Assembly: GCA_020847355.1 (NCBI GenBank)
Contig: JADLCG010000066.1
Location: 1-6,026 of the forward strand
DNA: 6,026 nt
Source: Anaerolineales bacterium
Lineage (GTDB): Bacteria; Chloroflexota; Anaerolineae; Anaerolineales; Villigracilaceae
Direction of reading: 5' to 3'
Part shown: one piece after another, positions 1 through 4,274 of the stretch
Position numbering within the stretch: position 1 is the first letter of the stretch
Layout of the letters: each line of letters opens with the position of its first letter
Program-made: the position numbers and the translations under genes
Notes under the pieces: generated by a model
Told to the model about the DNA's origin: nothing
The model's input: only the letters and a program-made list of their open reading frames with translations
Databases searched by the model: none

Positions 1-508
1 GACCCGCTAAATGGTCGTAAAGATGCGCGAGCGTTTTGACAGGATACACGTCCAGATCGGGAATCAAAGCCGCTTCGCCCGCATCTGCTTCGGCGACGAA
101 GATGCGCTTAAATCCATTGGCGCGCGCCGTGGCCGCCATTGGTAAAACGCCGCGCGTGTGACGCACAACCCCATCCAGCGAAAGCTCGCCAATGAACATG
201 GCGCTTTCAGTTGAATCTTGCGGGAGATGACCGGCGAGGATGATTACGCCAAGCGCAATCGGCAAATCATACGCGGGACCTTCTTTGCGAATGGCGGCGG
301 GGGATAAATTGACAACGATGCGATGACGGGGGAAATGCAAGCCTGCATTTTTGACGGCGGTTTGCACGCGCTCGCGGCTCTCTTGCACGGCGGCGTCCGG
401 TAAACCAACAATAGTTACGCCGGGCAAACCGTTGGTGTAATCTACTTCCACTTCAACGATAACGCCTTCAAGTCCTACTACCGCGCAGGAATGAACTTTG
501 GAGAGCAT
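1..508 (-). CDS. comM: YifB/ComM-family Mg-chelatase-like AAA ATPase, N-terminal part (cut by window edge)
   Basis: Reading leftward from an ATG at 508, 169 codons are open to base 1 with no stop, so only the N-terminal part is present. It shows the ChlI-like N-terminal domain of the YifB/ComM family (usually about 500 residues). LPGVTIVGLPDAAVQESRERV-type sequence lies at residues 28-48, followed by VVNLSPAAIRKEGPAYDLPIAL at about 64-85 and FIGELSLDGVVRHTRGVLP at about 104-122. The AAA core with Walker A and the C-terminal Mg-chelatase domain would lie outside the window. In naturally competent Gram-negative bacteria ComM is a hexameric helicase that promotes branch migration during integration of transforming DNA. 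The family is very widespread, so competence should not be assumed here. The gene follows the DUF3597 gene on the same strand but a terminator separates them. No Shine-Dalgarno sequence precedes the ATG. Confidence 0.94.
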   Translation of the reverse strand, partial: MLSKVHSCAVVGLEGVIVEVEVDYTNGLPGVTIVGLPDAAVQESRERVQTAVKNAGLHFPRHRIVVNLSPAAIRKEGPAYDLPIALGVIILAGHLPQDSTESAMFIGELSLDGVVRHTRGVLPMAATARANGFKRIFVAEADAGEAALIPDLDVYPVKTLAHLYDHLAG

Positions 509-523
509 AAAAGGATTTTATCA
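509..523 (-). promoter_or_regulatory. Extended -10 promoter of the comM-like gene, probably leaderless
   Basis: On the minus strand TGATAAAAT (523-515) is an extended -10 element: TG, one base, then TAAAAT at 520-515 (5 of 6 to consensus). Six bases (CCTTTT) separate it from the ATG at 508, which places the expected transcription start on the A of the ATG. No ribosome binding site is present and no good -35 is seen, as expected for an extended -10 promoter. The element overlaps the T-tract of the upstream terminator. This is inference from sequence geometry. Confidence 0.5.
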
Positions 524-570
524 GAATTAAAAATTAAAAGCCCCCACAGATTTTTATTTCTGCGGGGGCT
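523..570 (-). terminator. Rho-independent terminator of the DUF3597 gene
   Basis: Bases 539-550 pair with 559-570 to form a 12-bp stem around an 8-base loop. On the minus strand the stem ends in GGGGGCT and runs into TTTAATTTTTAATT. The single imperfect pair (546/563) is a G-U wobble in the minus-strand RNA but an A-C mismatch in the plus-strand RNA. That, with the T-tract, shows the terminator works leftward. It lies 19 bases past the DUF3597 stop codon. Confidence 0.88.
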
Positions 571-588
571 ATGAGTTTTCTAAATTTC

Positions 589-1068
589 TTAATCTAACAA
601 GTTGGCGGGGATGTTGCCGCCGTTTTCGGCGATTTTCTTGAGGACTTCTTTGTGAAGCCAAACGTTCATCTTGGAGTAATCGCCGCCGATTAAATCAGCC
701 GGGCAACCAAGTTCTTTGGCGAGTTCGATGCGCGCATCTTTGCTCGAATCAATGCCGAGGACTTTGAGCATATCCACAATCGAGGCTTTCCAATCCAAGC
801 CGGAGCCAGCCGCCAATTTTTCGAGCTTGGCAACTACGTCCACTTCGGAAACTGCTTTCACCGCGGGGGCGGCTTCGCGATCTTTCAAAGACATCGCGCC
901 TTCGCGTTGATCTGGCTTGATTGGGGAGCTTGCGCCGCTGGCAATAGGAGTTTTGGCGGCAGGGATTTCGCTTTTTTGTTCGGCGGTGGCGGCTGAAGTC
1001 GTAGCTGGCTTATCGCCTTTGTCTTTCTTTATTCCAAGTTTTTCGAGAATATTGCTAAAGAAACCCAT
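589..1068 (-). CDS. DUF3597 domain-containing protein
   Basis: This 159-residue protein matches the DUF3597 family as I remember it in length and layout. It has a short conserved start (MGFFSNILEKLG, 1-12), a low-complexity Ala/Pro/Ser/Lys linker (about 15-72) and a compact helical C-terminal domain (about 75-159). The domain contains LDWKASIVDMLKVLGID (90-106), ARIELAKELG (111-120), MNVWLHKEVLKKIAENGG (133-150) and a final IPANLLD. Family members are small, probably soluble proteins; I know of no established function. No signal peptide or membrane segment is present. The ATG at 1068 is supported by AAAGGA at 1083-1078 on the minus strand, nine bases upstream. The gene is monocistronic: it has its own promoter region and is closed by the terminator at 523-570. 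The family call is recalled, not searched. Confidence 0.85.
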   Translation of the reverse strand: MGFFSNILEKLGIKKDKGDKPATTSAATAEQKSEIPAAKTPIASGASSPIKPDQREGAMSLKDREAAPAVKAVSEVDVVAKLEKLAAGSGLDWKASIVDMLKVLGIDSSKDARIELAKELGCPADLIGGDYSKMNVWLHKEVLKKIAENGGNIPANLLD

Positions 1069-1077
1069 GATCGTAAA

Positions 1078-1083
1078 TCCTTT
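1078..1083 (-). promoter_or_regulatory. Ribosome binding site of the DUF3597 gene
   Basis: The minus strand reads AAAGGA, nine bases before the ATG at 1068. This is the only good Shine-Dalgarno sequence near the start and fixes that ATG. Confidence 0.75.
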
Positions 1084-1097
1084 CGTGTCTATAAAAA

Positions 1098-1140
1098 ATG
1101 ATAAAACATGAACGCCGTTGCGTTCAATAAACTCATTATA
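1098..1140 (-). promoter_or_regulatory. Candidate promoter(s) of the DUF3597 gene
   Basis: Two overlapping candidates are visible on the minus strand. The first is TTGAAC (1127-1122, 4 of 6) with an 18-base spacer and TATCAT (1103-1098, 5 of 6), which would give a leader of roughly 24 bases. The second is a perfect TATAAT at 1140-1135, but without a recognisable -35. The inverted repeat at 1109-1126 covers the -35 and spacer of the first and lies just downstream of the start expected from the second. Confidence 0.45.
1109..1126. repeat. Perfect 7-4-7 inverted repeat, candidate operator
   Basis: TGAACGC (1109-1115), CGTT, GCGTTCA (1120-1126) is an exact inverted repeat lying in the DUF3597 promoter region. 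Its position over the -35 and spacer suggests a repressor or activator site. No T-tract follows on either strand, so it is not a terminator. The binding protein is unknown. Confidence 0.5.
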
Positions 1141-1208
1141 ACTGGCAATTGCGGCTGAATATTTTTTCTATTGAATTGTTAACAAATTGCAACGTGGTTC
1201 TCAAATCA

Positions 1209-1225
1209 TAAAATATAATCGGGGT
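1209..1225 (+). promoter_or_regulatory. -10 region of the membrane-protein gene, probably leaderless
   Basis: A perfect TATAAT lies at 1214-1219, and six bases (CGGGGT) separate it from the ATG at 1226, so transcription should start at or next to the start codon. An alternative pair is TTGCAA (1187-1192), 16 bases, TAAAAT (1209-1214), which would still leave a leader of only a few bases. The GGGG at 1221-1224 is too close to the ATG to act as a normal Shine-Dalgarno sequence. The perfect palindrome TTGTTAACAA at 1176-1185 lies just upstream. Confidence 0.5.
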
Positions 1226-2038
1226 ATGGAAAAAACAAAAATCAATCTATGGACGCGCGATTCTTCTATATTGTTGGGCGGCTTTTTGCTGACCGTCTTT
1301 CTGATCGTGTACATCTGGTGGCCGCTCGCCGAGGAATATCTCAAATATGTGGATTGGAACGGCGCGTGGTGGCTGTATCTGGATTGGCTTCTGTTGGGCA
1401 TTTTCGCTTTTATGTCGGTGACGATCATCTCGCGCGCGAACCTCAAAACGGATGGGCTGATTATCTTCGTGGGCGTGTGCGGCGGGCTGGCGATTGAAAG
1501 TTGGGGCACGCAAACCAACCTTTGGCATTATTACACAGCCGAAAGACCGCCATTGTGGATCATCCCCGCCTGGCCCATCGCTTCATTATCCATTGATCGC
1601 ATTACGCGAGCGCTCAATTGGACGATTGATCAAATTACCGCTCGTTTTAAATTCAGCCTTCAGTCTTCTGCCTTCAGCCTTCCTTATTGGATTATTTTCG
1701 CTTCTTTCTTAACCTTGATGCTGGTCTTTGTTTCCCCAACATTCGACAAATCCTATACATGGCTGGCGACTGCATTGTGCATTTTATTGATCCTCACGCC
1801 AACCGATCGGCGCTTTGCGGTGTTGACCTTCGTCGCCGGTTCCGGGCTGGGATATTATTTGGAGTTGTGGGGCACCACCCGCGAATGCTGGACGTATTAC
1901 ACCAATCAAACGCCGCCGTTGTTCGCCGTCCTCGCGCATGGCATGGCGGCGGTGGCATTTTGGCGCGCGGGGCTGATGGTGAAGTTGATGAGGGAGAAAC
2001 TGTTCAGTCAGCCGAAGGCGAAAGGCAATTTTCAGTAA
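1226..2038 (+). CDS. Eight-helix membrane protein with duplicated ExWGTx4WxYYTx3PPL motif, function unknown
   Basis: I do not recognise this 270-residue protein. Hydrophobic segments lie at about 14-35, 48-68, 76-92, 109-125, 153-169, 176-191, 196-214 and 231-252, giving roughly eight membrane helices in two halves. Each half carries the same motif, E-x-W-G-T-x4-W-x-Y-Y-T-x3-P-P-L, at residues 91-110 and 213-232, exactly 122 apart. Each copy starts at a helix end and leads into the next helix through Pro-Pro. Conserved acidic and aromatic residues at a membrane face suggest a binding or catalytic site. Helix-rich carotenoid enzymes such as CruF or lycopene cyclase have loosely similar E/G/W/Y loops, but that is only a resemblance. 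The linker (about 142-152) is encoded by heptamer repeats. I chose ATG 1226 because an upstream in-frame TTG (1187) would lie inside the promoter. The gene stands alone. Confidence 0.85.
   Translation: MEKTKINLWTRDSSILLGGFLLTVFLIVYIWWPLAEEYLKYVDWNGAWWLYLDWLLLGIFAFMSVTIISRANLKTDGLIIFVGVCGGLAIESWGTQTNLWHYYTAERPPLWIIPAWPIASLSIDRITRALNWTIDQITARFKFSLQSSAFSLPYWIIFASFLTLMLVFVSPTFDKSYTWLATALCILLILTPTDRRFAVLTFVAGSGLGYYLELWGTTRECWTYYTNQTPPLFAVLAHGMAAVAFWRAGLMVKLMREKLFSQPKAKGNFQ
1652..1683 (+). repeat. Heptamer tandem repeat inside the membrane-protein gene
   Basis: The unit GCCTTCA repeats with a 7-base period: GCCTTCA (1656-1662), GTCTTCT (1663-1669), GCCTTCA (1670-1676), GCCTTCC (1677-1683), preceded by a partial unit TTCA. 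It encodes a Phe/Ser-rich stretch at residues 142-152, between the two duplicated halves. It resembles the short tandemly repeated heptamers known from filamentous cyanobacteria and other bacteria. Confidence 0.7.
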
Positions 2039-2045
2039 TCAGTAG
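2015..2045 (+). repeat. Short heptamer runs at the 3' end of the membrane-protein gene
   Basis: AAGGCGA-AAGGCAA (2015-2028) and TCAGTAA-TCAGTAG (2032-2045) are two 7-base direct repeats. The first resembles the reverse complement of the GCCTTCA unit at 1652-1683. The stop codon TAA (2036-2038) lies inside the second. The run ends where the palindromic element begins. Each has only two units, so chance is possible. Confidence 0.4.
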
Positions 2046-2069
2046 ACCTCTTGCGAAAGTCAATTGTAG

Positions 2070-2107
2070 GTCAGGCTATGTACTCAGATATGAGTATTTA
2101 GCCTGAC
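2070..2107. repeat. Hairpin I of the palindromic element
   Basis: GTCAGGCTA (2070-2078) pairs with TAGCCTGAC (2099-2107), and the inner TACTCA (2081-2086) pairs with TGAGTA (2091-2096) around a GATA loop. The two stems are separated only by a T-T mismatch and a G-T wobble. No T-tract follows on either side, so it is not an ordinary terminator. Confidence 0.85.
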
Positions 2108-2129
2108 GCCCTCTTGAAATTTGACACAT

Positions 2130-2148
2130 GGCGGGTTAAAAACCCGCC
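2130..2148. repeat. Hairpin II of the palindromic element
   Basis: GGCGGGTT (2130-2137), AAA, AACCCGCC (2141-2148) is a perfect 8-bp stem with a 3-base loop. It is followed by CTACAA, which pairs with the TTGTAG at 2064-2069 in the outer repeat. Confidence 0.85.
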
Positions 2149-2176
2149 CTACAAATACTTATGCAAGAGATCCAAT

Positions 2177-2212
2177 AAATCCGTGAGATGAAATTCTCGC
2201 GGATTTTTATTT
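2177..2212 (+). terminator. Rho-independent terminator of the membrane-protein gene
   Basis: Bases 2177-2188 pair with 2195-2206 to form a 12-bp stem with a 6-base loop (TGAAAT), followed by TTATTT. The one imperfect pair (2184/2199) is a U-G wobble in plus-strand RNA but an A-C mismatch in minus-strand RNA, so it acts rightward. It lies about 140 bases past the stop codon at 2038, with the palindromic element between. It also insulates the tetR operon from read-through. Confidence 0.85.
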
Positions 2213-2280
2213 GGGGCAAACGAATGTCTCAGAAAAGAGAAGCAGGTATCCGTTAAGTGAGAAGCGCGCTCATAATCCTC

Positions 2281-2308
2281 TTGACAGGCGGGTGAATCGG
2301 CATACAAT
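2281..2308 (+). promoter_or_regulatory. Promoter of the tetR-ABC transporter operon
   Basis: A perfect -35 TTGACA (2281-2286), a 16-base spacer and a -10 TACAAT (2303-2308, 5 of 6) predict transcription starting at about 2315. That leaves a leader of about 31 bases before the start codon at 2346. Bases 2213-2280, between the terminator and this promoter, show nothing I can name. Confidence 0.8.
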
Positions 2309-2309
2309 A

Positions 2310-2339
2310 TGACTATCTGGTCACATGACCATGAGGTCA
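2310..2339. promoter_or_regulatory. Tandem palindromic operator, probably for the TetR-family regulator
   Basis: Two 14-bp palindromes lie in tandem with a 16-bp period: TGACTATCTGGTCA (2310-2323, one mismatched pair) and TGACCATGAGGTCA (2326-2339, both 5-bp arms perfect). They follow the -10 immediately and cover the expected transcription start. The second overlaps the GAGG ribosome binding site. Binding there would block the promoter, the usual arrangement for TetR-family autorepression. The assignment to this regulator is inference. Confidence 0.7.
2333..2336 (+). promoter_or_regulatory. Ribosome binding site that decides the tetR start
   Basis: GAGG lies nine bases before the ATG at 2346. 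Earlier in-frame ATGs at 2325 and 2331 have no ribosome binding site and fall inside the operator, so 2346 is preferred. Confidence 0.65.
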
Positions 2340-2345
2340 TATTTT

Positions 2346-3008
2346 ATGCCTAAGCAAACCTTTCATAACCTGCCCGTCAAAAAACGCCAAAAGATTGTCA
2401 ACGCCGCCATCCATGAGTTTGCCGAGTACGGCTTTGAATCCGCGTCCATCAATCGGATCGTCGTCAAGAGCGAAATCTCAAAGGGCAGTTTTTATCAATA
2501 TTTTGAAGACAAAATGGACGTCTTCCATCATTTACTGGAGCTAATCGCGCATGAAAAGGCGGAATTTTTCAAGGATAAACACCCGCCGGATATGGGGCAA
2601 GGCGTGTTTGAATACTTTCGCTGGCTGGTGAAGACGGGTATGGAATTTAATTCTTCCAGCCCGAGCCTTGTGCGGGCGATTACCCGCGTTTTGTTTGTAG
2701 AAGGGCTGTATTACGGAAAATTGTTTGAAGAATATCAGCAGAAAGCTAATGCGGCGATTACTATGATGATCAAGCAAGCTATGAAGCTCGGCGAAGTGGA
2801 CCCCAGCATTGACGTTGAAATGGCGGTTATGGTTATGGAAACTTGGACGAACGCCATTACTAACTATATTTTGCATGAAGGCCTGAAGCAAAAAGATATT
2901 ATGAAGTGGATTAAATCCGCAAAGACGCAAGAGAAGCTGGATAAATTTTTATACGTCATGGAATACGGCTTGCGGAAGACCGAATCCAGATTTGAAAAGC
3001 GCTTTTAG
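2346..3008 (+). CDS. TetR/AcrR-family transcriptional regulator
   Basis: The protein has 220 residues from ATG 2346, normal for the family. The N-terminal DNA-binding domain is typical: KRQKIVNAAIHEFAEYGFES (13-32, helix 1), SINRIVVKSEISKGSFYQYF (34-53, the helix-turn-helix with its recognition helix) and EDKMDVFHHLL (54-64). The rest is an all-helical ligand-binding and dimerisation domain that I cannot assign to a subfamily. Such proteins usually repress as dimers and release DNA when they bind a small ligand. The gene is the first of an operon; its stop is 14 bases before the first ABC permease gene, so it probably controls the transporter as well as itself. Starting at 2325 would add seven residues that are unusual for the family. 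Activation instead of repression cannot be excluded. Confidence 0.93.
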   Translation: MPKQTFHNLPVKKRQKIVNAAIHEFAEYGFESASINRIVVKSEISKGSFYQYFEDKMDVFHHLLELIAHEKAEFFKDKHPPDMGQGVFEYFRWLVKTGMEFNSSSPSLVRAITRVLFVEGLYYGKLFEEYQQKANAAITMMIKQAMKLGEVDPSIDVEMAVMVMETWTNAITNYILHEGLKQKDIMKWIKSAKTQEKLDKFLYVMEYGLRKTESRFEKRF

Positions 3009-3022
3009 AGAAAGGATTTTTT

Positions 3023-4252
3023 ATGCTTTTATATTTGCGCCTGGCTTGGCGTAACATTTGGCGGCATCGTCGCCGCACGGTAATTATCGTCTTGGCGATG
3101 GGGCTTTCGCTTGCCTTTATGCTGTTCTACGATGGTTTGCTCGACGGCTTCAATCAAGCGATTGCCGGAAATGCGGTGCGCGTGCTGGGCGGGAATGTGC
3201 AGGTTCATGCCGCAGGTTATCGTGAAAAAGTGGATAGCTCTCCGCTTCTGCCGCTAACGGACGACTCGGCCGTGATTCAAGCGGCATTGGCCCAGCCGAA
3301 TGTGAATGCGGCGGCGCGCCGCATTCAAACCGGTGGGTTGATCAGCAACCGCGAAGGCTCGTTTGCGCTGAAGATTATCGGCATTGAACCTGCGGCGGAA
3401 GCGCCGGTTAGCTTAATTGCGGAACATATTGTAGATGGAAGATACCTTCAAGCGGCGGATGCAGATTCGATTCTGATTGGTAAAGGCTTGGCGGACGCTT
3501 TATCCATAAAAATTGGCGATCGCGTCGCCATGGTTGGGAGCGATGTGCATAAACAGAATCGCCAACGCACAATGACGGTGATTGGCATTTATGATCTGGG
3601 CATTCCTAGTTTAGAAAAAGGGACGGCGTATATCTCTTTAGCGGAAGCGCAAACTTTGTTCGGTTTACAAGATCAGGCTACCGAAGTGCAGATCACCTTG
3701 AAACAAGTGGGCGGCGAAGCGGCGCTGGTGAAGGCGCTCACTCCGCTTTTGCCGAATACTGAAGTGGAATCCTGGGAGAAAAATTATCCTGAATTAGGCA
3801 ATGCGGTTAATCGTAAAAATGTAGTGATGGATATTTTCAGTATCATCATCGTCGCCATTGCCGGGATTGGGATTTTGAATCTCTTATTGATGGCAATTTA
3901 CGAACGGACGCGCGAGATCGGCTTACTGGGCGCAATGGGGATGAAGCCGCGCGAGATCGCCGCGATCTTCATTTTAGAAGGCGCGTTTATCGGCATGGTC
4001 GGCGTGATCGTCGGTACCATCCTCGGCTTGGCAATTAACCTCAGCCTGATGCAAGTGGGTATGGATTACAGTCAGTTTGCCGGCTTGACGGATTACATGG
4101 CGCTGATCAGCGGCAGAGTGTATCCAACGCTTGGCGTGAGCAAATTGTTCATGCGTTCCGCGATTGTGCTTGTAATTGCGACTTTAGCCGCGCTGATTCC
4201 GGCTCTGCTCGCCGCAAAGCGCGAACCCTCCGCCGCTTTGCATCATGTGTAG
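3023..4252 (+). CDS. ABC transporter permease, FtsX/MacB (LolC/E-like) type, first copy
   Basis: This 409-residue protein has the standard layout of the family. It begins with a basic cytoplasmic N-terminus (RLAWRNIWRHRRR, 6-18) and a first membrane helix (19-37). A large extracytoplasmic MacB-PCD domain (about 40-265) follows. The FtsX-like domain then has helices at about 268-292, 312-337 and 377-398. After the second helix comes the family-typical ERTREIGLLGAMGMKPREI (294-312), which contacts the ATPase. The tail AAKREPSAALHHV is also typical. Such proteins are mechanotransmission transporters: they move substrate outside the membrane instead of through a channel. The start is fixed by AAAGGA at 3011-3016, six bases upstream. 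The next gene encodes a divergent paralogue, so the pair probably forms a heterodimer with the ATPase encoded downstream. If the host is a monoderm Chloroflexota, lipoprotein transfer to an outer membrane (Lol) is unlikely and the substrate is open. Confidence 0.92.
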   Translation: MLLYLRLAWRNIWRHRRRTVIIVLAMGLSLAFMLFYDGLLDGFNQAIAGNAVRVLGGNVQVHAAGYREKVDSSPLLPLTDDSAVIQAALAQPNVNAAARRIQTGGLISNREGSFALKIIGIEPAAEAPVSLIAEHIVDGRYLQAADADSILIGKGLADALSIKIGDRVAMVGSDVHKQNRQRTMTVIGIYDLGIPSLEKGTAYISLAEAQTLFGLQDQATEVQITLKQVGGEAALVKALTPLLPNTEVESWEKNYPELGNAVNRKNVVMDIFSIIIVAIAGIGILNLLLMAIYERTREIGLLGAMGMKPREIAAIFILEGAFIGMVGVIVGTILGLAINLSLMQVGMDYSQFAGLTDYMALISGRVYPTLGVSKLFMRSAIVLVIATLAALIPALLAAKREPSAALHHV

Positions 4253-4262
4253 AACAAATTAA

Positions 4263-4274
4263 AAGGTAAACCTT
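4263..4274 (+). promoter_or_regulatory. Ribosome binding site of the second permease gene, in a small inverted repeat
   Basis: AAAAGG (4261-4266) lies eight bases before ATG 4275. Its AAGG (4263-4266) can pair with CCTT (4271-4274), directly before the start codon, across TAAA. The stem is only 4 bp and so weak. Confidence 0.4.

Larger units (their letters stand above)
2045..2172. mobile_element. MITE-like palindromic intergenic element, 128 bp
   Basis: The ends form imperfect terminal inverted repeats of about 26 bp, with about 21 matching columns and one gap. The left end (2045-2070) starts GACCTCTTGC and ends TTGTAGG; the right end (2172-2148, read on the minus strand) starts GATCTCTTGC and ends TTGTAGG. 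Between them lie two strong hairpins (2070-2107 and 2130-2148). A further CCTCTTG copy at 2110-2116 makes the right half (2111-2169) an imperfect palindrome by itself. There is no coding capacity, so any movement would need a transposase elsewhere. A clear target duplication is not visible. Alternatively it is a REP-like element or an accumulation of hairpins past the stop codon. Confidence 0.6.

Noticed and set aside
716..1111. Two 64-residue plus-strand open frames (716-910 and 917-1111)
   Set aside because: They lie antisense within the DUF3597 gene or run past its start, have no plausible ribosome binding sites and show no recognisable protein features.
1111..1126. LexA box of the GAAC-N4-GTTC type in the inverted repeat
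   Set aside because: The GAAC and GTTC arms are separated by eight bases here, not four, so the site does not match the usual Gram-positive LexA box.
1187..1225. Upstream TTG start adding 13 residues to the membrane protein
   Set aside because: The extension lies over the TATAAT and upstream promoter bases, and its residues are polar and unlike a normal start. ATG 1226 fits better.
1201..1528. Minus-strand open frames opposite the 5' half of the membrane-protein gene
   Set aside because: Shadows of the plus-strand gene, which has clear helices, the duplicated motif and a promoter. The minus-strand frames cross its promoter and have no domain signal.
1687..2106. 139-residue plus-strand frame overlapping the membrane-protein gene
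   Set aside because: It is in another frame, has Arg/His/Gly-rich out-of-frame composition, and runs into the palindromic element.
2149..2340. 63-residue minus-strand open frame
   Set aside because: It crosses the plus-strand terminator, the tetR promoter and the operator, and shows no family resemblance.
2541..2930. 129-residue minus-strand frame inside the TetR gene
   Set aside because: Antisense shadow of a gene with an unmistakable helix-turn-helix domain.
3517..3530. GCGATCGC-type HIP1 octamer as a sign of cyanobacterial origin
   Set aside because: Only a single such octamer was noticed in the window. HIP1-rich genomes carry it many times over, and one copy is expected by chance.
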